Shown here: one piece after another, positions 7,921 to 15,099 of the stretch
How the letters are laid out: every line of letters starts with the position of its first letter
Numbering within the stretch: position 1 is the first letter of the stretch
Assembly (NCBI GenBank): GCA_003518365.1
Contig: DOYU01000013.1
Coordinates: 12,974 to 71,148, forward strand
Reading direction: 5' to 3'
Length of the DNA: 58,175 nucleotides
DNA from: Candidatus Magasanikiibacteriota bacterium
Lineage (GTDB): Bacteria; Patescibacteriota; Patescibacteriia; Magasanikbacterales; UBA922
The notes under the pieces: generated by a model
What the model was told of the DNA's origin: nothing
Database searches by the model: none
What the model saw: only the letters and a program-made list of their open reading frames with translations
Position numbers and translations under genes: made by a program

Positions 7921-7976
7921 ATCCTCCTTGCTTAAGATATAACAAGTTCCAAGTTCCTAGCTACCAGTGCCAATTG

Positions 7977-10013
7977 CTACTTTTCACTATCAAGCTCCAG
8001 CTTGCGTTCTTTCGTCTCTATCTCATACGCCTCGAGAATATCACCTTTTTCTATTTTCACTTTTCCTTCGTAGCGCACCCCACACTCTGTACCTTGTGGG
8101 ACTTCTTTGACGGCAGTATGGCCACTTTGCAATTCGATGAGAACCCCTTTTCCAATGTCTTCTCCATCTCGTTTGACACGTACTTTTGCATCTTTTTTGA
8201 GCTTGCCATCTTCAACACGTCCACCCACCGTCATAGCTTTTTTATCTGTTCGAAATACTGCCAACACTTTCAGTCTCCCAAGTTCATGGACAATACTTTC
8301 ACTTTCGAGCAGTAATTCCAATTCGTCGTGGATCCAATCGATAAGATCATAAATCAGAGAATATTGCTTGAAAGGAATATTCTTTTCTCGCATACTTTCT
8401 TCTGCAGTGGTCGTTGGCTTAACGTTAAATCCAATCACAGTCGCACCGGATGCTTCTGCTGTAGCAACATCATTTTCTGCAATATTGCCAAGCCCTTTTC
8501 CGACAATACGAACCGCGACTTCATCATGCTTGAATCTATCAAATGATCCAATGATCGCTTCCAGACTGCCAAGCACGTCTGCTTTTATGACAAGATTAAG
8601 TGTTCGTTTTTTTCCATCATCATCTTCAGTATCAGTCCAGAGCACCGTACTTCGCTCCGCACCTGTTTGCTGGGTTTTCTTTTCTTTGACATCAATATGC
8701 GTGGCGCCTTCAGCGCGCGTCAAATCCAAAATATCTCCAATCGTCGGCGCAACTTTAAATCCAATAATTTGTACTGGCACGGATGGTCCTGACGTCTCAA
8801 TTTCTTCGCCAATATCATTTCTCATCGCGCGGACTCGTCCATAAATTTCTCCACCAATTACCAGGTTTTCACCTTTTCGCAATGTCCCTGATTGCACGAG
8901 AATCGTCGCAACAGGTCCCATACCTTTGTCGACATGCGACTCGATAATGGTCCCAACTGCTGGCATGTGTGGATCAGCTTTGATGATGTCTTCATTCATG
9001 TCAGCGACAAGTAAGAGCGTGTCGAGCAATTTGTCGATATGCAAATTATTTTTTGCAGAAATTTGTACCATTGGGACATCGCCTCCCCATTCTTCAGGCT
9101 GAACACCCTTGCCAGACAGTTCGGTCATGGTCCGTGTTGGATCTGCACCTTCTTTATCCATTTTATTAATCGCTACAATGTATGGAATTTTTGCAGCTTT
9201 CAAAATTTGAATAACTTCTTCTGTTTGTGGCTTCACGCCGTCGTCTGCTGCGACAACGAGAATCGCAAGATCAGCGACCTTTGCGCCACGACTTCGCATC
9301 ACGGTAAAGGCTTCATGCCCTGGGGTGTCGATAAACGTGATAGCTCGTTCTTCTTCTGTTTTTGGATCTTTCCAAATTGTCTGATACGCACCAATATGCT
9401 GTGTGATACCACCAGCTTCTCCACTTGCAATATGTGCTTTTCGGATTGTATCAAGGAGTGTTGTCTTTCCATGATCAACATGTCCCATGACTACGACCAC
9501 AGGCGCACGACGTTCCATCTGAGATGCAGATTGCAATGCTTCTTCGAGCACTTGTGCTTGTGCTTCATGTTTTTCCTCATGAGCTTTCTCATGGGTATCT
9601 TCTTTTTGTGTAAAAAATCCAAGCTCTTCTGCCATGATGGTAGCCGTTTCGTAGTCGATATCCTGATTTTGATTTGCAAGAATTCCATTCTTCATCAATT
9701 CTTTGATGACTTCTGTCACAGACAAATTCAGCCGCGTAGCAAAATCCTTTACCATCAGTCTTTCTGGGAGCGTAACCGTCTGTCCTAATTCCTTTCGCAT
9801 TTCTCGCTCTTTCTTTTTCTTTTCTTCAAGTTCCAGTTGTTTCTTTTTATCAAGATCACGTTTGATAAATTTCCATTTTTTCATGACAAGATCCGCAGTA
9901 CGATCATCAATCTTAATAGCCTTCTGTCCAATATCAAAACCATATCCAGGAAGAATATCAAGGAGTTCTTTTGTATTTGTTCGAAGCCGTCGGGCAAGTT
10001 CGGTAACATTCAT
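7977..10013 (-). CDS. infB: Translation initiation factor IF-2
   Basis: GTPase that brings initiator tRNA to the 30S subunit. 678 residues, shorter than the E. coli form because the N-terminal linker is reduced. Two IF2-N-like segments (about 1-50 and 85-135) are separated by a Lys/Glu-rich helix. The G domain has GHVDHGKTTLLD (about 177), DTPGHEAF and NKMD. Domains II to IV follow, with SHVDKGMGPVATILVQSG and the C-terminal DLIDWIHDELELLLESE. The start at ATG 10013 is given by MNVTELA. The mRNA leader contains a long hairpin (10025-10089) after a good promoter. Confidence 0.97.
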   Translation of the reverse strand: MNVTELARRLRTNTKELLDILPGYGFDIGQKAIKIDDRTADLVMKKWKFIKRDLDKKKQLELEEKKKKEREMRKELGQTVTLPERLMVKDFATRLNLSVTEVIKELMKNGILANQNQDIDYETATIMAEELGFFTQKEDTHEKAHEEKHEAQAQVLEEALQSASQMERRAPVVVVMGHVDHGKTTLLDTIRKAHIASGEAGGITQHIGAYQTIWKDPKTEEERAITFIDTPGHEAFTVMRSRGAKVADLAILVVAADDGVKPQTEEVIQILKAAKIPYIVAINKMDKEGADPTRTMTELSGKGVQPEEWGGDVPMVQISAKNNLHIDKLLDTLLLVADMNEDIIKADPHMPAVGTIIESHVDKGMGPVATILVQSGTLRKGENLVIGGEIYGRVRAMRNDIGEEIETSGPSVPVQIIGFKVAPTIGDILDLTRAEGATHIDVKEKKTQQTGAERSTVLWTDTEDDDGKKRTLNLVIKADVLGSLEAIIGSFDRFKHDEVAVRIVGKGLGNIAENDVATAEASGATVIGFNVKPTTTAEESMREKNIPFKQYSLIYDLIDWIHDELELLLESESIVHELGRLKVLAVFRTDKKAMTVGGRVEDGKLKKDAKVRVKRDGEDIGKGVLIELQSGHTAVKEVPQGTECGVRYEGKVKIEKGDILEAYEIETKERKLELDSEK

Positions 10014-10024
10014 AGTGAGGTATA

Positions 10025-10089
10025 CGGATATCCAGATAATCCAGATCTACGGATGATCTATCTGTAGATCTGGATTATCCGAATATCTG
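10025..10089 (-). promoter_or_regulatory. Long hairpin in the infB leader
   Basis: Bases 10025-10050 and 10064-10089 are inverted repeats matching at 23 of 26 positions around a 13-base loop. The predicted infB transcript starts near 10104, so the hairpin fills most of the leader and ends 11 bases before the start codon. The arms are built from repeated words (GGATTATCC, AGATCTAC). Confidence 0.6.
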
Positions 10090-10110
10090 AATGCGTGTAA
10101 CAATGTGAGC

Positions 10111-10139
10111 AGTATAACCAACTAGTATAGAAAAGTCAA
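10111..10139 (-). promoter_or_regulatory. Promoter for infB
   Basis: Minus strand: TTGACT (10139-10134), spacer of 17, TATACT (10116-10111). A close match to the sigma-70 consensus. Confidence 0.7.
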
Positions 10140-10167
10140 TATCTTAGCGAAAAAAAATTTCTCAACC

Positions 10168-10196
10168 TTGACAAATGCTATTTTGAAGACTATCCT
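10168..10196 (+). promoter_or_regulatory. Promoter for the antiporter-like gene
   Basis: TTGACA (10168-10173), 17-base spacer, TATCCT (10191-10196). It is placed before a leader of about 210 bases. Confidence 0.55.
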
Positions 10197-10202
10197 TCCG
10201 AG

Positions 10203-10411
10203 CCGTACATAGGGAGGACTCTGTACAAAAGTGCAGTATTTCTTTCTACAAAGTAATACTGCCGTTCATTACAATACAGGCAAAAACTTTTTTGAAAAAA
10301 CTTTCGGGTAGCAAGAAATATGTGTAAATATAGATATCTTTCTTGCTACTCGAAAGCCGGGTGGCTCTTCTGGACCACACGTGTGGTCTTCCCTGAGAAT
10401 CTGGAGGAATC
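10203..10411 (+). promoter_or_regulatory. Structured 5' leader upstream of the antiporter-like gene
   Basis: Together with the infB leader this fills the roughly 400-base gap without a long gene. In order: GTACA/TGTAC hairpin (10205-10226); GCAGTATT/AATACTGC hairpin (10233-10262); an 18-bp stem, 17 of 18 matched plus one G-U, pairing 10301-10318 with 10339-10356 around a 20-base AT-rich loop; and a perfect 16-base palindrome (GACCACACGTGTGGTC, 10373-10388). A strong Shine-Dalgarno GGAGG at 10403-10407 follows. The architecture suggests a cis-regulatory RNA, with the palindrome as either a hairpin or a DNA operator. I cannot assign it to a known riboswitch class. Confidence 0.55.
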
Positions 10412-11812
10412 GTGATACATCTCCTCTTGGCGGCATTCGTTCTTGCTGTCATCATCTGGACATCTTTGAGGGTGGAATCTTTGGGCATCAAGGTGCTCAT
10501 CTTCTTCGCCCTTGGCGCGGGGACAGCGGCAACGCTACTGGCCACCGCGGGAGAACTCGGACACGAGGTTCTGCACCATACATTCCTGGTGGACTACCCG
10601 CAGTTCATCGTGATCCCGCTCGCGACGGTCGCCATTGCAAGCCTCGGCCTCTTCGCCGTCAAGGTCCGTGATGGAGCAAAGCTCGGCTGGTTCCTGTGGC
10701 TCATTGCTCCCATCATCGGGAACTTCGGGACCACCTGGGCAATGGTACCAGTAGGACTCTCGCTCATCCCCACGCTCAAGCAGATGTACCCGAAAACGTG
10801 GAAGGAAATTGCCATTGCGACATGTGTATTTAGCATGAATATGCTCGCGCTCGGGACCTTGGCCGCGGATCCACCGCAAGCCCTGTGGGCAGTGAAGGTC
10901 TCAGCGTCCGGAGCACCGCTGGGCTTCTTCTTCCCCTTCAGCCAATTCTGGGTCTACATCCTTGTTACTTGGGGACTTTACTTCATCGTCCTCAAGCGAC
11001 TTGGAGTCTCCTTCGGGAGCATCAGTGAACTCGGCGGCATCAGCCCGAAAAGTTGGACGAAGTTCGCAACAGGAGTCGTTCTCGCGGTCTGTGTCGGCTT
11101 TGCAATCACAGCGCTTAGCGGGTACAACATCTCCTACTTCCTCGGTGGACTTCTGGTTCTCGCAATCCTCACAGCGTTCGTGCTGAGACGTCGCTCCTTC
11201 TCACATGAAGAGCGTCACAACACAATGCATTGGCTGACCGAGACGGCTACGATCTTCGTGGCCTTCTTCAGCGTTGTGGCGTTCGCCCATGCCGGACTCC
11301 AGGAAGTCCCCGTGTCGAATCAAGCAATGATAGGACCAATCATAGGTATGACCCTCGGCGCCGACAACGCAGCAGCGTTTGCGGCTGCCTACCCTCAATT
11401 CGAGGCACTTCCCGCCCAATACATGACGTGGTACAACCTCTTCAACTCTGTAGTATATGGCGGTGTGAGTCCCCTGGGAAATGGTCCTCAGATCACTCTC
11501 TTCTTGATCATCTTGGTGGCTCTGCGCGAGTTCAAGTCCGGAGAGGTCTTCAAGGTCTGGTTCAAGGAGGCGCTCGTCTTCGCACCGTACTTGCTTATCT
11601 GGACGCTCGTCAGCACTATCGTCATCGAACAGGGCATGGAATTCAGTATCCCTATCCAGATCCTGACCGGCATTGGATCCCTCGTCGCCGCAAACGAATT
11701 TATGGATCTACAAACGAAGTTTAGGAAGCACGTCGACGTAGGAACGACATGGGATGGACGACGACCACAACTGCGAGTGGTGCATAAGGATGAAGATGCA
11801 GACGTAGCCTAA
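10412..11812 (+). CDS. Putative Na+/H+ antiporter-like membrane protein
   Basis: 466 residues with roughly 11 to 12 hydrophobic segments. Conserved-looking blocks are APIIGNFGTTWAMVPVG, ALGTLAADPPQALWAVK, ETATIFVAFFSVVAFAHAGL, GADNAAAF and VSPLGNGPQITLF. The arrangement of two half-repeats with a DNAA motif and a Gly/Asn/Pro block resembles the ion-transporter superfamily, including putative Na+/H+ antiporters, so export of a monovalent cation is the best guess. Start is GTG 10412 behind GGAGG. Codons are strikingly G+C-rich (CTC, GTC, ATC, GGC) compared with all neighbours, and it is one of few genes with a clear Shine-Dalgarno, both pointing to acquisition from elsewhere. Confidence 0.6.
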   Translation: MIHLLLAAFVLAVIIWTSLRVESLGIKVLIFFALGAGTAATLLATAGELGHEVLHHTFLVDYPQFIVIPLATVAIASLGLFAVKVRDGAKLGWFLWLIAPIIGNFGTTWAMVPVGLSLIPTLKQMYPKTWKEIAIATCVFSMNMLALGTLAADPPQALWAVKVSASGAPLGFFFPFSQFWVYILVTWGLYFIVLKRLGVSFGSISELGGISPKSWTKFATGVVLAVCVGFAITALSGYNISYFLGGLLVLAILTAFVLRRRSFSHEERHNTMHWLTETATIFVAFFSVVAFAHAGLQEVPVSNQAMIGPIIGMTLGADNAAAFAAAYPQFEALPAQYMTWYNLFNSVVYGGVSPLGNGPQITLFLIILVALREFKSGEVFKVWFKEALVFAPYLLIWTLVSTIVIEQGMEFSIPIQILTGIGSLVAANEFMDLQTKFRKHVDVGTTWDGRRPQLRVVHKDEDADVA

Positions 11813-11839
11813 CATACCAACTGACTCGGAGGGGCAGTC

Positions 11840-11902
11840 ATGGCGTACACTTCAAAAAAGCTCTGCCTGTTCCTCCTTTTGTTCTTGAACATTCGAGGAT
11901 GA
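11840..11902 (+). CDS. Possible 20-residue hydrophobic peptide
   Basis: ATG 11840 follows a strong GGAGGGG (seven bases away) and encodes MAYTSKKLCLFLLLFLNIRG: a basic start and a short hydrophobic core. Its TGA overlaps an ATG (11899) of the downstream frame as ATGA. It may be a membrane peptide, a translational coupler or chance. The good ribosome-binding site is the main argument for it. Confidence 0.35.
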   Translation: MAYTSKKLCLFLLLFLNIRG

Positions 11903-11925
11903 AAGGAGGAATGCACAATATTAAA

Positions 11926-11960
11926 AAAATAGAAAAAGATCTGGTATCTTTTTCTATTTT
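11926..11960. terminator. A+T hairpin between antiporter gene and small ORF
   Basis: AAAATAGAAAAAGAT and its exact reverse complement ATCTTTTTCTATTTT make a 15-bp stem with a 5-base loop. The right arm is T-rich. It could end the antiporter transcript or regulate the next ORF, which has its own Shine-Dalgarno after it. Confidence 0.5.
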
Positions 11961-12000
11961 CTGTATACTATTGTCACCACCCATCGTGATAGGAGGACGC

Positions 12001-12237
12001 ATGGACAAAACTACGCCCTCCCCTCTATGGGAAGGCAAAACACAACAAGACACGCAAGTGTTCTTTCAGCCCAATGGGCATGGCATCATCGAACTGATAA
12101 ACTGGCGTTTCGGTGCGAACGAGCATGGCAATCTATGCGTGTTCCACGACACCAAGCCAGACCCCTCTATAGGACTCTGGAAATTCCACAATGTGGATGA
12201 TGATCGTCTTCGATTCTATCCACGTGAACGGAGGTAA
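12001..12237 (+). CDS. Small hypothetical protein in the G+C-rich island
   Basis: 78 residues from ATG 12001, preceded by AGGAGG at good spacing. The protein is polar, rich in Asn, Asp, Arg and aromatic residues (IIELINWRFGANEHG, LWKFHNVDDDRLRFYP), with no signal peptide or membrane segment. The frame stays open back to 11899, giving a 112-residue alternative coupled to the 20-residue ORF. No family recognised. Base composition is similar to the antiporter gene, so it probably arrived with it. Confidence 0.5.
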   Translation: MDKTTPSPLWEGKTQQDTQVFFQPNGHGIIELINWRFGANEHGNLCVFHDTKPDPSIGLWKFHNVDDDRLRFYPRERR

Positions 12238-12256
12238 GAGCCCTGTATAGCCCAAC

Positions 12257-12289
12257 GGCCGTCTATGCGTACTACAACGCTGGACGGCC
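12257..12289. repeat. G+C-rich hairpin after the small ORF
   Basis: GGCCGTC (12257-12263) pairs with GACGGCC (12283-12289). There is no T run, so it is not a classical terminator. It may mark the end of the acquired segment. Confidence 0.4.
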
Positions 12290-12300
12290 CCTCTCTCAAC

Positions 12301-12335
12301 AAAAAACGATCCCGTTTCTATCGGGATCGTTTTTT
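12301..12335. terminator. Strong bidirectional terminator
   Basis: AAAAAACGATCCCG and CGGGATCGTTTTTT form a 14-bp stem with a 7-base loop between the convergent small ORF and ppa. Confidence 0.9.
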
Positions 12336-12351
12336 GTACTTACAAGAGTAG

Positions 12352-12882
12352 TTACTTCCCAAATTTTTCTTTATACATCTCACTTGAGCGAGTCACTGCT
12401 GCGGCAGCCTGATCCAATCCTTCAAATCCATTGATCAAGACTTCTTTATTCTGCAACGTTTTATAGTTTTCGTAAAAGTGCTTCATGGTCTTAAGCGTAT
12501 GCTTGTTCACATCATCGATTGTCCTGACTTCTGCCCATCGTGGATCGTCTACCGGAACGGCAATAATTTTGTCATCACTTTCACCACTATCAATCATCTT
12601 CATGAGTCCGACTGGTCGGACACGCACGAGAATTCCTGGATGTAGAGGTTCAGTCGTCATCACAATCACGTCGAGCGCATCACCATCATCCCACAGTGTT
12701 TGTGGCGCAAAGCCATAATCAAATGGGAATGGCTGCGCAGTGTGTGACACACGATCAAGGGCGATGAGCCCTGTTTCTTTATCGATCTCGTACTTATTGA
12801 GTGACCCTCGTGGAATCTCAATAATCACATTCATTTCTTCTGGAATTTTTTCTCCAAGTGGAACGTCATGCCAAAGGTTCAT
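12352..12882 (-). CDS. ppa: Inorganic pyrophosphatase
   Basis: Family I soluble pyrophosphatase, which hydrolyses PPi to drive biosynthesis. 176 residues, the usual length. Motifs: IEIPRGSLNKYE; FPFDYGFAPQT; DGDALDVIVMT carrying the metal-binding aspartates; and VPVDDPRW. ATG 12882 is preceded by a gap with TTAGTTAATTAG-type words. A promoter TTGCCA-N17-TATTCT sits at 12939-12967. Confidence 0.96.
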   Translation of the reverse strand: MNLWHDVPLGEKIPEEMNVIIEIPRGSLNKYEIDKETGLIALDRVSHTAQPFPFDYGFAPQTLWDDGDALDVIVMTTEPLHPGILVRVRPVGLMKMIDSGESDDKIIAVPVDDPRWAEVRTIDDVNKHTLKTMKHFYENYKTLQNKEVLINGFEGLDQAAAAVTRSSEMYKEKFGK

Positions 12883-12938
12883 AATGTCGTTGATTAGTTA
12901 ATTAGGGAATTAGATTATTAGTGTCTATTCTAAACGTA

Positions 12939-12967
12939 AGAATATAAAATAAAAGTAATTTTGGCAA
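12939..12967 (-). promoter_or_regulatory. Promoter for ppa
   Basis: Minus strand: TTGCCA (12967-12962), 17 bases, TATTCT (12944-12939). Confidence 0.5.
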
Positions 12968-13012
12968 GCCCTGGGCTATGAAGAGCGAATGTACCCGTTC
13001 TGCCTATTCTGC

Positions 13013-13936
13013 TTATTGCTTACTCTGCTTACGAGCTAATACAACATATCCCTGCGACTCAACAAATCGCCCAAGTGTTACCAACTCTAGAAGTGAATAC
13101 AATTCTGCCGCTGCTGTAGAAAATGGATGCGTTTTTTTCTTTAAGAAATACAGCCACTTGTTCAGCGTGCGAAGGATGAAAAACTTTTTTGATGATTGCA
13201 ATGCCACATACATTTCATCAGGATGAACAAAAAATGTTGCCCAAACAGCACTCAACAATGTATACATCACAAATCCTGCGTTATCAATTTTTTCTTTCAA
13301 TTCATCTTTGCTATAGAGTGATATATGAAATTCGGCATGCGGATCGGTATTCATTCCCCTTTTCATAAGATAATTTCGAATCCAGGCATGCTTCCCAAGT
13401 TTTGATTCTGAAAACATGGCAAGCAGACCACCAGAAACAAGCACGCGATTCAACTCATGCAGCCACGCATCCACATCCGGCACATGCCCGAGCACGTCAG
13501 ACGTGTACACTGCATCAAATGTATTGTCAACAAATGGGAGCACTGTTTCATAGTCAACAATATCGGCATGCACACCATACTTTTTTAAATTCTCTCGTGC
13601 GAGATCATTTTGCAATCTCATGACGTCAGCGCCAACGACTTCCACATGCCGACCAAACAATTTTTTCAAATCTATAACCGCAGCCCCTGTCCCGGAACCG
13701 ACATCAAGGATGCGATACGGATCACGAAGATCGCCGATATTTTTTTTCTGTATATCTTTTGCAATCGCTCGATACAAAACAAACTTTTTTGGATAAAAAA
13801 TAAGCTTCAACCTATCTTTCCATGAAACAAATTCACCTGTGAACACAGGCGGTGCATCCCAAATTTCCGTACCATCATCTGTTTTCACTCCCCAACCGGT
13901 TGTTTTGTCATGAGTCTGATTATTCATAGTAAACAT
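13013..13936 (-). CDS. Class I SAM-dependent methyltransferase
   Basis: 307 residues. The Rossmann motif I is ILDVGSGTGAAVIDL, the acidic loop is VVGADVM, and motif IV/post-I reads NTFDAVYTSDVLGHVPD, followed by ELNRVLVSGGLLAMFSE. This is the methyltransferase-11 type, mostly acting on small molecules, lipids or quinones. Substrate unknown. The C-terminal residues ARKQSKQ are encoded by the AGTAAGCAATAAGC-type word repeat, suggesting that the stop was shifted by repeat growth. Divergent from truB, with a shared inverted repeat covering both start regions. Confidence 0.85.
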   Translation of the reverse strand: MFTMNNQTHDKTTGWGVKTDDGTEIWDAPPVFTGEFVSWKDRLKLIFYPKKFVLYRAIAKDIQKKNIGDLRDPYRILDVGSGTGAAVIDLKKLFGRHVEVVGADVMRLQNDLARENLKKYGVHADIVDYETVLPFVDNTFDAVYTSDVLGHVPDVDAWLHELNRVLVSGGLLAMFSESKLGKHAWIRNYLMKRGMNTDPHAEFHISLYSKDELKEKIDNAGFVMYTLLSAVWATFFVHPDEMYVALQSSKKFFILRTLNKWLYFLKKKTHPFSTAAAELYSLLELVTLGRFVESQGYVVLARKQSKQ

Positions 13937-14051
13937 TCGAATTACGAATTCTTACGAATGTGCGAAATCATATAAGTAGGATTTGCAAAAGAATTTATGA
14001 TACTATAATATCACGTATTCGAAAATTCGTAAGTATTCGTAATTCGAATGT
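13933..14051. repeat. 34-bp inverted repeat spanning the divergent promoter region
   Basis: Bases 13933-13966 and 14018-14051 are reverse complements at 31 of 34 positions. The left arm covers the start codon of the methyltransferase gene and the right arm covers that of truB. Between them lies a TATAAT (14004-14009) suited to truB. Arms are made of ATTCGTAATTCG-like words. It could fold as a hairpin in either leader or act as paired operators. Confidence 0.6.
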
Positions 14052-14818
14052 ATATGACAGGCTTCCTCCTCATAGACAAACCAGTTGATTGGACCAGCCA
14101 TGACGTTGTCGCGCGTGTTCGAGGCATTGTCCGAAACGCTACAAAAATTGAAGAACGAAAAACAAAAGTGGGCTTGCCCGCCGCAGCTCAAGCAAAGCGA
14201 AGAGCGAAGGTGGGACATGCAGGGACTCTCGATCCCTTTGCCACAGGTCTTCTTATTGTAGGAATTGGTAAGGAAGCGACGACACAACTAGATACGTTCA
14301 AAGGAATGAAAAAAGAATATATTGCGAAGATACGATTGGGTGCAACGTCAGATACGTTTGATCGAACGGGCGTCATCAGTGAACAGAGATCAATGATCAG
14401 TGACCAAACAACTGAAATCAATGTGAATGCTGCATTAGAAAGTTTTATTGGCAAACAACAACAGTTGCCTCCGATGTACAGTGCAAAAAAAGTTGGTGGG
14501 AAGAAACTGTATGAGCTGGCTAGAGAAGGAATTGAGATAGAAAGGCAGCCGTGTGAGATTGAGATTTATGAGATAGCGTTGCTAGATACGAAAGCTCTCA
14601 CCTCCCCTTCCTTCACCATCCGCATAGCCTGCTCCACCGGCACATATATCAGGACGCTTGCACATGACATTGGACAGAAACTCGGCACAGAAGCATATTG
14701 TGAGGAACTCAGAAGAACAAAAATTGGTGAGTATTGTGTGGAGGATGCGGTGGGCATTGAAAATCTAACTGTGGATAATATACACACATTCATACGCAAT
14801 ATCCCAAAAATCTTGTAA
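14048..14818 (+). CDS. truB: tRNA pseudouridine(55) synthase
   Basis: Makes pseudouridine 55 in the T loop of tRNAs. 256 residues. Motifs: GFLLIDKPVDWTSHDVV, GHAGTLDPFATGLL with catalytic Asp62, KKEYIAKIRLGATSDTFD, PPMYSAKKVGGKKLYELAREG and CSTGTYIRTLAHDIG. Between WTSHDVVARVRGIV and GHAGTLDP there are about 24 extra residues (near 32-55) encoded partly by a repeat-like stretch. A second word-like segment encodes ISEQRSMISDQTTE. Both lie in frame in loops, so the enzyme is probably active. An alternative ATG lies at 14054. Confidence 0.95.
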   Translation: MYMTGFLLIDKPVDWTSHDVVARVRGIVRNATKIEERKTKVGLPAAAQAKRRAKVGHAGTLDPFATGLLIVGIGKEATTQLDTFKGMKKEYIAKIRLGATSDTFDRTGVISEQRSMISDQTTEINVNAALESFIGKQQQLPPMYSAKKVGGKKLYELAREGIEIERQPCEIEIYEIALLDTKALTSPSFTIRIACSTGTYIRTLAHDIGQKLGTEAYCEELRRTKIGEYCVEDAVGIENLTVDNIHTFIRNIPKIL

Positions 14819-14880
14819 AAAACAATCACGCAAGAAGACAATTTCAACATCTTCAACAATTCGAACAATTTCAACATCCA

Positions 14881-14909
14881 TTGACAAAATCAAATCTTCT
14901 TGGTATAGT
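14881..14909 (+). promoter_or_regulatory. Promoter for rny leader transcript
   Basis: TTGACA (14881-14886), 17 bases, TATAGT (14904-14909). The predicted start near 14916 leaves a leader of about 184 bases before rny. Confidence 0.65.
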
Positions 14910-14978
14910 GTCTGTACAAATTTATTCAGTACTGCCATGTATACGAAAGAGTGAAATGTGGCTGAATATAGCGAAAAA

Positions 14979-15035
14979 ATGAAATTTCTTGCTTCACACA
15001 TCAGTGACAAAAAAATCCTCCATGCCAGCTGTTAG
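14979..15035 (+). CDS. Possible leader peptide of rny
   Basis: ATG 14979 opens an 18-residue frame, MKFLASHISDKKILHASC, ending at TAG 15033-15035. The stop lies inside the loop region of the following terminator-like hairpin, as in ribosome-controlled attenuators. There is no Shine-Dalgarno, but most genes here lack one. Could be chance. Confidence 0.3.
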   Translation: MKFLASHISDKKILHASC

Positions 15036-15050
15036 CGTGCATGGTTTTTT
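15009..15050 (+). terminator. Terminator-like hairpin in the rny leader
   Basis: CCATGC (15020-15025) pairs with GCATGG (15039-15044); an inner GCT/AGC extends it; six T residues follow directly. An A run before the stem can pair with the T run. It stands between the promoter at 14881 and rny, so transcription must pass it. Confidence 0.5.
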
Positions 15051-15099
15051 CACTATCTTCCACAATTTCTTTATATTTTTCGAAATCATGGCCTGACAC

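Noticed and set aside
7887..8352. Plus-strand ORFs opposite the end of infB
   Set aside because: Shadows of the conserved IF-2 C-terminal domains.
9039..9788. 249-residue plus-strand ORF
   Set aside because: It is antisense to infB, rich in Cys, Phe and His, and resembles no protein.
10381..11724. Alternative ORFs in the antiporter region in other frames
   Set aside because: The antiporter frame is the only one with coherent membrane segments and a proper ribosome-binding site; the others arise from its G+C-rich codons.
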